The translations under genes were made by a program, and so were the position numbers. The notes beneath the pieces were generated by a model, which was not told the origin of the DNA, searched no databases, and saw only the letters and a program-made list of their open reading frames with translations. From JAQGLW01 sp035995725 (lineage in GTDB: Bacteria > Pseudomonadota > Gammaproteobacteria > Burkholderiales > Burkholderiaceae_D), in NCBI GenBank assembly GCA_035995725.1, contig DASYKE010000171.1, positions 1 through 23,382 of the forward strand: DNA of 23,382 bases, given 5' to 3'. Positions 1 to 7,795 of this stretch are shown here, one piece after another (the first letter of the stretch is position 1; every line of letters begins with the position of its first letter).

Positions 1-1054
1 CAAAGGCCAGATTGGTGATGAAGATGGACATCGTAAAGCCAATGCCGCCCAACAGGCCCGCTCCGAAGATGTGGCGCCAGTTCAGATCGGCCGGAAGCCG
101 GCACACGCCGATAGTCACGGCAAGAAAGCTCAACAAGGTAATGCCGAGCGGTTTGCCCAATACCAGGCCGCCGATGATGCCCGCACTATTGGTGCTTAGC
201 AGGTCCCGTTGCCATCCCGAGCCAATCACAATCCCGGTATTGGCCAGGGCGAAAATCGGCAAAATGATGAACGCAACCGGCTTGTGCAGGAAGTGTTCCA
301 GGCGATGGGAAGGGGACTTCTCGTCCTCAGCCCTGGCGGAAAACGGGATGGCGAACGCAAGCAATACGCCGGCAATGGTGGCATGAACACCGGACTTGAA
401 CATCAAAAACCACATCAAAGCGCCGGCCAGCAGGTAGGGAAACAGCGACATCACCCTGAATACGCGATTGAGCACGGCCAGCACGGCCAATACGGCGAGC
501 GCACCGAGCAAATAGGCCAGGGAAAACTGTGCGGTATAAAACACGGCAATCACGATAATTGCGCCAAGGTCGTCCATCACCGCCAGCGCGGTCAGGAAGA
601 CCTTGAGCGATGCAGGAACCCGGCTGCCCAGCAATGCCAGAACGCCAAGCGCAAAGGCAATGTCGGTCGCCATTGGAATGCCGGTTCCGGCCTGTGTCGG
701 CGTGCCGGCATTCAACGTGAAATGAATCAATGCCGGTACAGCGATGCCGCCGATTGCGGCAAAAATCGGCAACAGCGCATTTTTGAAGTTGGACAGTTCG
801 CCGTTGTACAGCTCGCGCTCCAGCTCCAGGCCGACAAACAGGAAAAACACTGCCATCAGCGCGTCGTTGACCCAGTGTTCCACGCTCAGGCCGGCAACCT
901 TGACATGCCAGAAATCCAAGTACGCCGGTCCCAGCGGTGAATTGGCAATGACAAGCGACACAAGCGTGCAGAGGATCAGGAAAATAGCGCTCGACTTCTC
1001 CGACTCGAAAAAATTGGTGAATGTCCTGGAAAGCGTCGTCTGAATATCGGCCAT
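1..1054 (-). CDS. nhaA: Na+/H+ antiporter NhaA (3' end beyond window)
   Basis: NhaA exchanges internal Na+ (or Li+) for external protons across the inner membrane and supports pH and salt homeostasis. The reverse strand reads 351 codons from an ATG at 1054 with no stop before the left edge; E. coli NhaA is 388 aa, so only the last part is missing. The N-terminus begins MADIQTTLSR, and residues 66-82 contain the conserved VFFLFVGLELERE segment. The ion-binding aspartates are visible: ATDIAFALG gives D131, and VMDDLGAI gives D161/D162, matching E. coli D133, D163 and D164. Later segments KPLGI and GGIGFTMSIFI are also typical. The reading is membrane-protein-like throughout. It is divergent from the marR/efflux operon with a 283-bp spacer. 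The Shine-Dalgarno is weak (AAAGAAAA upstream). Confidence 0.95.
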   Translation of the reverse strand, partial: MADIQTTLSRTFTNFFESEKSSAIFLILCTLVSLVIANSPLGPAYLDFWHVKVAGLSVEHWVNDALMAVFFLFVGLELERELYNGELSNFKNALLPIFAAIGGIAVPALIHFTLNAGTPTQAGTGIPMATDIAFALGVLALLGSRVPASLKVFLTALAVMDDLGAIIVIAVFYTAQFSLAYLLGALAVLAVLAVLNRVFRVMSLFPYLLAGALMWFLMFKSGVHATIAGVLLAFAIPFSARAEDEKSPSHRLEHFLHKPVAFIILPIFALANTGIVIGSGWQRDLLSTNSAGIIGGLVLGKPLGITLLSFLAVTIGVCRLPADLNWRHIFGAGLLGGIGFTMSIFITNLAF

Positions 1055-1297
1055 GGTTTTCTTTGTTGTAAGGCAACACTGAATGATCATTATGAGGCAG
1101 TTGCTCTCTTTCCCGACAATCAGCAGGGCAAGGCATTTTCGAAGCCGCATTACCACAACATATTTTTTAGCACAAAACATGCGGCACGCCCCTGAAATTC
1201 GCCTTTAAAAAAATACCTGCAGATGTCTTTAATTGCATCTTTGCCAAGCTTGAGCAACTGAAATGGAAGATCCTTGCTTTCCGATAACATTATGCTA

Positions 1298-1325
1298 AAC
1301 TAATAGTTCGATACCTAATGATTAG
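1298..1325. promoter_or_regulatory. Tandem palindromes upstream of marR, candidate MarR operator
   Basis: Two perfect 11-bp palindromes sit just before the MarR gene: AACTA-A-TAGTT at 1298-1308 and CTAAT-G-ATTAG at 1315-1325. Their centres are 17 bp apart. The second overlaps the start of the AGGGGG ribosome binding site, so a bound repressor would block transcription or initiation. MarR proteins bind such short palindromes as dimers and usually autoregulate. That this one binds here is inferred. Confidence 0.5.
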
Positions 1326-1337
1326 GGGGCTTATATT

Positions 1338-1778
1338 TTGCCGACTATTGAAGAACGGTTTTCTACGGCATTGCATAAAACTGCACGCTCCTGGCGCCAG
1401 GCTTTAGACCGCCGTCTGAAGCATCTGGGCGTGGGGCAAGCAGGATGGATGGCAATTGCCGTTATCGCCAAGGCCAGTCATCCCTTGTCGCAAACCGAGC
1501 TGGCTCACTGGCTGACCCTCGAAGACCCAACCGTAGTGGCGATGATTGACCGGTTAGTAAAAGCCGGATATGTATCGCGCGTACCATCGCCAACCGATCG
1601 ACGCGTCAAACTGGTTGTCTTGACCACGGCCGGCAATGAGCTTTACGGCAAGGTAAAAACCGAGGCGGATGCTTGCCGTGCGGAATTTTTGGCGAATATC
1701 GACGCGGACAAGTTGCGCGCGGCCACCGAATTGCTGGAAACGCTGCAAGCAGCCGCCGGTGAATCGACCCTATGCTGA
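1338..1778 (+). CDS. MarR-family transcriptional regulator
   Basis: A 146-aa winged-helix regulator, the normal MarR length. Helices around residues 46-75 (LSQTELAHWLTLEDPTVVAM) form the HTH, followed by the wing SRVPSPTDRRVKLVVLT (about 80-97) with the D-x-R-x3 signature typical of MarR. The start is TTG at 1338, chosen because AGGGGG (1324-1329) lies 8 nt upstream and no ATG gives a full HTH. It is the first gene of a four-gene efflux operon, 9 nt before the EmrB-like gene, so it very probably represses that operon and releases DNA on binding a phenolic or hydrophobic ligand. The ligand cannot be told from sequence. The divergent nhaA may share its control region. Confidence 0.92.
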   Translation: MPTIEERFSTALHKTARSWRQALDRRLKHLGVGQAGWMAIAVIAKASHPLSQTELAHWLTLEDPTVVAMIDRLVKAGYVSRVPSPTDRRVKLVVLTTAGNELYGKVKTEADACRAEFLANIDADKLRAATELLETLQAAAGESTLC

Positions 1779-1787
1779 ATCGGCCAT

Positions 1788-3353
1788 ATGAGCAGTAGCG
1801 CATCAACCGGCACCACCAACAGTCCCGACGCCGGCATCAATCGCCGCATGATCACCATTTCGATCATGCTGGCTACGATTATCCAGGCGCTCGACGGCAC
1901 CATCGCCAATGTCGCCTTGCCGCATATGCAGGGCAGCCTGTCGGCGTCGCAGGACCAGATCACCTGGGTACTGACGTCATTCATCGTCGCGGCGGCAATT
2001 GCCACCCCGTTGACAGGTTGGCTGTGCGATCGCTTTGGCCAAAAAAACATATTCCTGGTTTCCATCGCCGGGTTTACCGGCGCATCGGTGTTATGCGGCA
2101 TTTCCGGCTCGCTGGCGCAGATTGTCGCGGCCCGCCTGCTGCAAGGCGTATTCGGCGCCGCACTGGTTCCTCTGTCGCAAGCCGTTCTGCTGGACATCAA
2201 CCCGCGCGAAAAGCATGGTTCCGCCATGGCAGTGTGGGGTATGGGAGTGATGATCGGTCCGATTCTCGGACCGACGCTGGGCGGCTGGCTAACCGATAGC
2301 TATAACTGGCGCTGGGTATTCTTCATCAATGTGCCGGTAGGCTCCTTGGCTTTTTATGGCATCTGGAAATACATACGGCAGGTTCCCGCTGCGCGGAGCA
2401 TGAGTTTCGACATGTTCGGCTTTGCTACCTTAAGCATTGCCATCGGCGCGCTGCAAATGCTGCTGGATCGCGGCGAGCAAAACGATTGGTTCTCCTCGCG
2501 CGAAACCTGGATCGAAGCCATCGTCCTCGCGATGAGCCTCTCTTATTTCATCGCGCATACTGCATTGCGCCCGGCAGGCAAGTCTTTCTTCGATTATCGA
2601 TTGCTGAAGAACTCCAACTATGTTACCGGCCTGTTATTTATCTTCATTGTCGGCTTGGTGTTGTTTGCGACCCGTGCGCTGACGCCATCCATGCTGCAGG
2701 GCTTGATGAATTACCCGGCGAAGATCGCCGGGCTGGTTACCGCTCCCAGCGGTTTCGGCACCATGATTGCAATGATGATCGTCGGTCGCCTGGTCGGGCG
2801 GGTGGATCTGCGCGTGCTATTGGCAATCGGCTTTTCCATTACCGCATTCTCGTTGTGGCAGATGTCTCTGTATACACTGACGCTTGCAGAGAGCGATATC
2901 GTTTGGCCGGGCGTAATCCAGGGGATCGGACTTGGGCTGGTCTTCGTACCCTTGAGTGCAGCCACTTTCGCCACCCTGTCGCCCGCCATGCGCGCCGACG
3001 GAACCGCCATCTACAGCCTGGTCCGCAATATCGGCAGCAGCATTGGCATCGCCCTGGTACAAACTTTATTGGTGCGTAACACGCAAATCGTTCATGCATC
3101 GCTGGTCGAGAAAGTGACCACTGCCAGTCCTGCCTTGCAAGACTCAGCGATTGCCTCTGTCTACAACCTGGCTAATTCGGGGGGCTTGGCAGCGTTAAAC
3201 GGCGAGATCACGCGGCAGGCATCAATGATCGCTTACATCGATGATTTTTGGCTCATGTTTATTCTGACCTTGGCAGTCATTCCGCTTTTGTTTCTCATTC
3301 GACCGCCCAAAAAAAATGTGCCGGCGACCATAGATCATGCAGCGATGGAATAA
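1788..3353 (+). CDS. EmrB/QacA-type (DHA2) multidrug efflux MFS transporter
   Basis: A 521-aa inner-membrane drug:H+ antiporter of the 14-TM DHA2 family. TM1 carries the family hallmark QALDGTIANVALP (about residues 26-38) with the membrane-embedded Asp. Motif A is seen as GWLCDRFGQKN near residue 77, and motif C as GVMIGPILGPTLGG near residue 155, the antiporter motif. The soluble linker and extra helices after residue 200 fit 14 TMs. It follows marR by 9 nt and is followed by an outer-membrane factor and an EmrA-like adaptor, so it probably works as a tripartite pump exporting hydrophobic compounds directly out of the cell. The substrate is unknown. The Shine-Dalgarno is poor, suggesting translational coupling to marR. 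Confidence 0.93.
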   Translation: MSSSASTGTTNSPDAGINRRMITISIMLATIIQALDGTIANVALPHMQGSLSASQDQITWVLTSFIVAAAIATPLTGWLCDRFGQKNIFLVSIAGFTGASVLCGISGSLAQIVAARLLQGVFGAALVPLSQAVLLDINPREKHGSAMAVWGMGVMIGPILGPTLGGWLTDSYNWRWVFFINVPVGSLAFYGIWKYIRQVPAARSMSFDMFGFATLSIAIGALQMLLDRGEQNDWFSSRETWIEAIVLAMSLSYFIAHTALRPAGKSFFDYRLLKNSNYVTGLLFIFIVGLVLFATRALTPSMLQGLMNYPAKIAGLVTAPSGFGTMIAMMIVGRLVGRVDLRVLLAIGFSITAFSLWQMSLYTLTLAESDIVWPGVIQGIGLGLVFVPLSAATFATLSPAMRADGTAIYSLVRNIGSSIGIALVQTLLVRNTQIVHASLVEKVTTASPALQDSAIASVYNLANSGGLAALNGEITRQASMIAYIDDFWLMFILTLAVIPLLFLIRPPKKNVPATIDHAAME

Positions 3354-3408
3354 CCCCATGAATCATCCATTTACGTGAACCCGCCTCTCATCGCGAGAAA
3401 TTCCAACT

Positions 3409-4866
3409 GTGCATAAATCAAAAATTTTTACATCCGCCAGCCTGTTTGCACTCATGCTTGTCATCGCAGGCTGCGCCGGCATTCCCGCCGACCGGAACAT
3501 ATTGCCGCAACAGGATATGGCACGCGCCCAGCTCACGGCAGACATCAAACTGGCACACGACGGGTGGCCGGACAGGCAATGGTGGGCCCAATACGGCGAC
3601 CTGCAGTTGAATGGTTTGATCGAACAGGCGCTGGCAAACAGCCCGACACTGGAAGTTGCCGCTGCCCGCATCGGGTCGGCGCGGGCCGTGCTGGCATTCA
3701 ACGGTGCCGATAAAGGGCCGAACGTGAATTTCAATGCCGCCGAAAGTCGTCAACGCTATTCGGCCAACGGGCTGTTTCCGGCGCCGATCGGCGGCAGCTA
3801 TTTCAACGAATCGACCTTGCAGGTGCAAGCGCGTTACGACTTCGACTGGTGGGGCAAGCACCGGGCGCAAATTGCCGCCGCGCTCGGCGAAGTCAACGCA
3901 CGCCGCGCCGATTACGCGCAAGCGGAACAGGTATTGGCGGCCGCGATCACGCAGAGCTATTTCAACCTGCAAAGCAGTTGGGAACGGCTCGCAAACATGC
4001 ACAAGAGCGTCGCAACGCAGAGCGAACTCGTGGCAGACAAGGTCAAGCGCATCGCTCATGGTGTAGCTGCCATCGATGAACAACGCATGGCTGAAACCGA
4101 ACTCAGTTATCTGAACAGGCAAGTCGCGCAGCTCGACGCGCAAATTGCAGCAGAACGAGAAGCGCTGCGTGCGTTACTGGGTGCCGACAGCAATGCGCTG
4201 GCCGACCTGAAGCAGCAACGGATTGCTGACATTCCGCACACGTTGCCGTCAAGGCTCGGCATGGAGTTGCTGGCGCGGCGCCCCGACCTGCAAGCGGCGC
4301 GTTGGCGGGTCGAAGCTTCGCTAAGCCGCATCGAGGTGGCTCAAGCGGCGTTTTATCCGGATATCAATCTGACTGGTTCTATTGGTCTGGACGCTCTTTC
4401 GCTGAACAATCTGTTCAGTGCGGGCAGCCGCACTCTGTTCATAGGCCCGACGCTGTCCTTGCCATTATTTGACAGCAAACGCCTGGAGGCGCTTCTCGGA
4501 ACGGCACGCTCTGAACGTAACGAGATGATCGCCGACTATAACCAGACTATCTTCAACGTGGTGCGTGACGTGGCGCAGCAAGGCGCAGCCTTGCAAGGCA
4601 TCGAAAGCCAGATGAAGCATCAGGCCGGCGCCATGCAAGCGAGTAACGAATTGCTGCGAACGGCGCAAGCAAAATTCAAACAAGGGCTGGCAGAGCGCGG
4701 CACGGTGCTGGCTGCCGAGTTGGCCCTGTCAAAACAACGGGACGCGGAGCTTCAACTTGAAAATCAGCAGTTGATCGCGGAAGTATCGCTGATCAAGGCA
4801 TTGGGCGGCGGCTACCGGACGGACCCGACCGGCACGGACGCTGCACTTACCCAGCTATCAAAATAA
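3409..4866 (+). CDS. NodT/OprM-family outer-membrane efflux lipoprotein
   Basis: A 485-aa TolC-like outer-membrane channel of the RND/NodT lipoprotein type. The N-terminus is a lipoprotein signal peptide with lipobox VIAGC; the lipidated Cys would be residue 22. The body contains the two OEP repeats: an early one with WWAQYGDLQLNGLIEQAL (about residues 58-75) and the typical LLARRPDLQAARWRVEAS (about 287-304) followed by AQAAFYPDINLTGSIGL. The start is GTG at 3409, which puts the signal peptide at the N-terminus; upstream spacing from emrB is 55 nt. It is placed between the transporter and the adaptor genes, so it most likely supplies the outer-membrane duct of this pump. Confidence 0.92.
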   Translation: MHKSKIFTSASLFALMLVIAGCAGIPADRNILPQQDMARAQLTADIKLAHDGWPDRQWWAQYGDLQLNGLIEQALANSPTLEVAAARIGSARAVLAFNGADKGPNVNFNAAESRQRYSANGLFPAPIGGSYFNESTLQVQARYDFDWWGKHRAQIAAALGEVNARRADYAQAEQVLAAAITQSYFNLQSSWERLANMHKSVATQSELVADKVKRIAHGVAAIDEQRMAETELSYLNRQVAQLDAQIAAEREALRALLGADSNALADLKQQRIADIPHTLPSRLGMELLARRPDLQAARWRVEASLSRIEVAQAAFYPDINLTGSIGLDALSLNNLFSAGSRTLFIGPTLSLPLFDSKRLEALLGTARSERNEMIADYNQTIFNVVRDVAQQGAALQGIESQMKHQAGAMQASNELLRTAQAKFKQGLAERGTVLAAELALSKQRDAELQLENQQLIAEVSLIKALGGGYRTDPTGTDAALTQLSK

Positions 4867-4880
4867 ACGGAACATCAGCC

Positions 4881-6035
4881 ATGACGATCGACAATCAAAA
4901 CATACCGGATTCCAATAAGCGCAAGTTGGTTTTACTCGGCATTACCCTGCTTTTCATCCTTGCGGGGGGCGCTTACGCTATTTATTACGCGCTTGTCTTA
5001 TCGAAACAGGAACAAACCGATGATGCTTACATAGGCGGAAACCTGGTCACGCTGTCTTCGCAAGTTGCGGGCAACGTGCAGGAAATACGGGCCGACGAAA
5101 CACAGATGGTAAAAGCCGGCGCGGAATTGATCAAGCTCGATCCGGTTGATGCCGATGTCGCCCTTGTCCAAGCTCAAGCACGCTTGGGCGCGACGGTTCG
5201 GCAACTGCGAGAGCGCTATTCCGGCGTCGCGCAATATGATGCAACGATTGAATTGAAGAAGCTGGGTTTGAAAGACGCCACGGATGATCTCGAGCGCCGG
5301 CTTCCGCTGGCGGCTGACCATACCCTTTCCGGCGAAGATATTGCACATGCCCGGCACGCCGTGGAAAACGCCAAAGCATCGCTCGACGTAGCGATCAAGC
5401 AGGCAGATGCTGCCCGTGCCGGGATCGCAGGCGTCAGTTTGGCGAGCCATCCGGGCGTGCTGGCGGCCAAGGCCGATTTTATGCAGGCATGGCTTGCCGT
5501 GCGTCGTAACGCGATCCTGGCACCGGTGTCGGGCTACGTCGCCAAACGCAGCGTGCAAGTCGGAGGCCACGTAACGCCTGGCACGCCCTTAATGTCGATC
5601 GTGCCTCTCGACCAGCTTTGGGTCGAGGCCAACTTCAAGGAGTCCGAACTTCAGAACATCCGCGTCGGGCAGGCGGCGAGCGTGGAAGCGGACATGTACG
5701 GCGGCAAGGTCGCATATCATGGCAAAGTGCTCGGCCTGTCGGCGGGTACCGGCAGCGCATTCTCTTTGCTGCCGGCGCAAAATGCGACCGGCAACTGGAT
5801 CAAGGTGGTGCAGCGGGTGCCGGTGCGCATTTCGCTTGATGCCAAAGAACTGGCGGAACATCCGTTGCGGATAGGGTTATCGACCGTAGTCACAGTGGAC
5901 ACTCACCAGACGGATGGCGCAACGCTTGGCGCGTCGACGCCGGTTGGCGCGGTGTATTCAACTCAGGCGCTGAATCAACCTGTGCAGGAAGCGGAATTTG
6001 CCGCCGAAGCAATTATCACGAAGAATCTGCACTGA
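4881..6035 (+). CDS. EmrA/HlyD-family membrane fusion (periplasmic adaptor) protein
   Basis: A 384-aa adaptor linking the inner-membrane transporter to the outer-membrane channel. One N-terminal TM lies at about residues 16-38. It is followed by the EmrA signature QTDDAYIGGNLVTLSSQVAG (about 46-65), which begins the biotinyl-lipoyl-like domain. A helical hairpin spans about 80-190. The second lipoyl half reads APVSGYVAKRSVQVGGHV (about 214-231), and a beta-barrel region LDQLWVEANFKESEL follows. Length matches EmrA (390 aa in E. coli). It starts 14 nt after the channel gene and is the last gene of the operon; the operon order MarR-transporter-channel-adaptor differs from the E. coli emrRAB order. 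Confidence 0.93.
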   Translation: MTIDNQNIPDSNKRKLVLLGITLLFILAGGAYAIYYALVLSKQEQTDDAYIGGNLVTLSSQVAGNVQEIRADETQMVKAGAELIKLDPVDADVALVQAQARLGATVRQLRERYSGVAQYDATIELKKLGLKDATDDLERRLPLAADHTLSGEDIAHARHAVENAKASLDVAIKQADAARAGIAGVSLASHPGVLAAKADFMQAWLAVRRNAILAPVSGYVAKRSVQVGGHVTPGTPLMSIVPLDQLWVEANFKESELQNIRVGQAASVEADMYGGKVAYHGKVLGLSAGTGSAFSLLPAQNATGNWIKVVQRVPVRISLDAKELAEHPLRIGLSTVVTVDTHQTDGATLGASTPVGAVYSTQALNQPVQEAEFAAEAIITKNLH

Positions 6036-6099
6036 GCATGATTGCGCGGCCTCAGTCCGTCAAACCGTACTGCGCTGTCCGATGGAATCGTCGCTGACG

Positions 6100-6151
6100 C
6101 AACAATGCCAGTCCACGCATTGTTGTTCTTGATTCATTGTTGTTCTTGATT
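6100..6151 (+). terminator. Hairpin and 17-bp tandem repeat after the efflux operon
   Basis: A perfect 9-bp stem, CAACAATGC (6100-6108) with GCATTGTTG (6117-6125), encloses an 8-nt loop and is followed by a broken T-rich tract. The right arm runs into an exact tandem duplication of CATTGTTGTTCTTGATT (6118-6134 and 6135-6151). It lies 65 nt after the adaptor stop codon, so it is a plausible but imperfect intrinsic terminator. Confidence 0.5.
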
Positions 6152-6360
6152 TTCATGTCTTCCTTTCGACTCCGGGTTGACGATCTGCTTCGGCTTGATC
6201 GCCGGCCTTTGTCTTTATAACTCTGCGTGCAGCCTCGGACTATGCGCGTGTCGCGACGGCCAATTTTGCCTCAGGCAGGTACCCAAGCAAGTCAGTTGGC
6301 CCTACGCCCCAACCGGCAATAAGCCAGGAAATCCGGTATTTCACGCTTGCCGACGGTTGC

Positions 6361-6540
6361 AAATTCAGGCGTTTTTTTGAATCGCAGATTAAATAACCGA
6401 TATTCAAGACAACTAAACCATTAGTAGCGCAAGGTTAGGAATATTCCTAGAAAATTCAGGCGTTTTTTGAATCGCAAATTAAATAACCGATATTCAAGCC
6501 AACTAAACCATTAGTAGTGCAAATTTAGGAATATTCCTAA
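6361..6540. repeat. Two-copy tandem ~90-bp direct repeat
   Basis: Copy 1 (6361-6450) and copy 2 (6452-6540) are about 92% identical. They differ by one T in a poly-T run and about six substitutions. Each begins AAATTCAGGCG, continues through ACTAAACCATTAGTAG, and ends with a palindrome centred on GGAATATTCC: TAGGAATATTCCTA (6436-6449) and the longer TTTAGGAATATTCCTAAA (6524-6541). A TTGAAT / TATTCA pair 18 bp apart occurs inside copy 2 and could be a promoter. The stretch 6036-6595 otherwise shows no convincing gene. The repeat precedes an unknown gene and may be its regulatory region. Confidence 0.85.
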
Positions 6541-6595
6541 AGATTGTTACATCGCAAGGTGCTCTAATGTCACATTTTTGTGGCCACCGGGCATT

Positions 6596-6997
6596 ATGCA
6601 AGCTTTTGATTCACTGTTTCTCCAAGTCAACGATCTAGCCAATATTTCCGCCTTCAGGGTACAACTCGTCCTGATGATCTTCCAAAACCTCTATCCGCTC
6701 AGGGATTCGCTTGATCACTGGGAAAAAGACCATTTTGGAAATGCAATCAATTCGCTTGCACTGAACGTGGATTCAATGCGGCAGCCAACCACTGCATGGC
6801 TTCGCCTGTGTCTGATCGACCTTGAAAAAGCGTTGACGCCAAAAGAAGAACGCAACGATCGCTATTTTCGTCCGGGAGCAGAGGCAGATGCCGCGGACCG
6901 AAGCTACGAACAACTTGTGGCAACACTCGACTCCATAGGCCGAAAAGTCGGATTACCTCTCGACTGGCGCTCCGAAATCCAGAACCGCAAGGCTTGA
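6596..6997 (+). CDS. Hypothetical protein, 133 aa
   Basis: I do not recognise this protein. From the ATG at 6596 it reads 133 residues with a helical, soluble composition. It begins MQAFDSLFLQVNDL, has a central acidic/basic segment KALTPKEERNDRYF (about 88-101), and ends LPLDWRSEIQNRKA. There is no signal peptide, membrane segment or cysteine cluster. A TTG at 6578 would add six residues, but neither start has a clear ribosome binding site. Its codon use looks less GC-biased than the flanking operons, fitting an accessory gene. The tandem palindrome repeat lies directly upstream. The balanced amino-acid content and uninterrupted frame argue that it is real; function unknown. Confidence 0.6.
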   Translation: MQAFDSLFLQVNDLANISAFRVQLVLMIFQNLYPLRDSLDHWEKDHFGNAINSLALNVDSMRQPTTAWLRLCLIDLEKALTPKEERNDRYFRPGAEADAADRSYEQLVATLDSIGRKVGLPLDWRSEIQNRKA

Positions 6998-7132
6998 CCA
7001 AATAATATTGACTTGATTGTCTTATTGGCAGGTCAGGCGGGCAATCAGCGCCATCTATCTACTCACAGCAGACAGTTTCTTCGCTACCAGCTCACTTCCT
7101 TCTGTTTTGATAAAAAATGCCATTTTTCAATA

Positions 7133-7456
7133 ATGAATATTCCATTGGCTATTCCAGAACTTGAAGTGCACTACAGATTGATGTCTGAAGGAGGTTTCTT
7201 ATACGCACATATCATAGCCATCGGAGGCGATAATCCGCGTTGGGAGAGATCCCGCGCGCAGGCAATTGACGATATCGAAAAGAAGCATTGCAGGTATTAC
7301 GTGCGAGGCCATTCGCCATTTTCAAAAATATATCTTCATGTAGCGAAACCGGATTGGCATGACCGGTCGACGTGGTATTTAAGGACGTCCTCGGACAGCA
7401 TATTGGACCACAACCTTCTGTGGTTACCAAGCTACCCGAATAATCGAAAGACGTGA
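7133..7456 (+). CDS. DUF3892-like small protein
   Basis: A 107-aa protein whose pattern fits the DUF3892 family. It has AHIIAIGGDNPRWERSRAQA (about residues 25-44), then a DIEKKHCRYYV segment, and the C-terminal WYLRTSSDSILDHNLLWLP, which matches the family's 'YL-T-D---NLL-LP' ending. The biochemical role of DUF3892 is unknown. The ATG at 7133 was chosen; the open frame extends upstream to 7013, but the extra residues look non-coding. An ATG at 7181 is an alternative. There is no strong ribosome binding site. A short palindrome, AAAAATG-C-CATTTTT, sits at about 7112-7127 just ahead of the start and could be regulatory. It is in the AT-richer accessory stretch with the preceding unknown gene. 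Confidence 0.6.
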   Translation: MNIPLAIPELEVHYRLMSEGGFLYAHIIAIGGDNPRWERSRAQAIDDIEKKHCRYYVRGHSPFSKIYLHVAKPDWHDRSTWYLRTSSDSILDHNLLWLPSYPNNRKT

Positions 7457-7503
7457 GCCGCCTTATTCAGGACGCAACACGATTAGGTAGTTTAAGCGAC
7501 ACA

Positions 7504-7608
7504 CTGCAGACAAGCACCGCTATCAAGTCTTTTACACCCTTGTCTGCAGCAACCGGGAAATCCAGAATTTCCTGCTTTTTAACGCCTGCAATTAGCAGGC
7601 GTTTTTTT
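7504..7608 (+). ncRNA. Three-hairpin region ending in a strong terminator (candidate small RNA or 3' UTR)
   Basis: Three consecutive inverted repeats lie downstream of the DUF3892-like gene. The first is CTGCAGACAAG (7504-7514) with CTTGTCTGCAG (7539-7549). The second is GGAAAT (7556-7561) with ATTTCC (7567-7572). The third is the intrinsic terminator AACGCCTGC-AATTA-GCAGGCGTT (7581-7603) with a T7 run ending at 7608. The terminator is certain in form. Whether the two upstream hairpins belong to an independent small RNA or to the mRNA 3' end cannot be decided; no clear promoter was found immediately upstream. The rest of 7457-7793 shows no convincing gene. Confidence 0.45.
7581..7608 (+). terminator. 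Rho-independent terminator
   Basis: A perfect 9-bp GC-rich stem, AACGCCTGC / GCAGGCGTT, with a 5-nt loop is followed by an uninterrupted T run (7602-7608). It ends transcription coming from the DUF3892-like gene side and insulates the chromate cluster. Confidence 0.88.
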
Positions 7609-7758
7609 CGAGCTCGACGAGCTGATAGCGACCGTCGAGGCAGCATGCGCGCGGGCCTGTAGTCGAAAGTCCGGTTTTAGCAGAGCTGCATCATTCGCGA
7701 AAGGCCGGGCCCAGCCATTGCAATGTTCAACAGGACGGAAGCATATGGCAAAGTTTAC

Positions 7759-7795
7759 TTGTAAATATCATTACATTATGTAGAATACTCTACAT
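7759..7795 (+). promoter_or_regulatory. Promoter and operator-like palindromes of the chromate cluster
   Basis: TTGTAA (7759-7764) and TAGAAT (7781-7786) are separated by 16 bp and look like -35 and -10 elements. The expected transcription start falls at about 7793, at the ATG (7794), so the transcript would be leaderless. This agrees with the absence of any Shine-Dalgarno. Two inverted repeats overlap it: TGTAA-N6-TTACA (7760-7775) and ATGTAGA-ATAC-TCTACAT (7778-7795), the latter covering the -10 and the start codon. ChrB is known as a chromate-responsive repressor in related clusters, so it is the natural candidate ligand here. Confidence 0.55.

Noticed and set aside
327..1136. Long reverse-strand open frame over nhaA
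   Set aside because: It is a shifted frame of nhaA, Cys/Arg/His-rich and without family motifs; the true NhaA frame starts at 1054.
6177..6380. 67-aa forward open frame after the efflux operon
   Set aside because: TTG start, no ribosome binding site, Cys-rich composition, and it runs into the repeat block; probably chance.
7453..7662. 69-aa forward open frame across the three-hairpin region
   Set aside because: It reads straight through a perfect intrinsic terminator and has low-complexity Arg/Ser content.
7616..7780. Coding-like tail FELDELIATVEAACARA after the terminator
   Set aside because: No start or ribosome binding site, and it lies between a terminator and the chr promoter; at most a small vestige.
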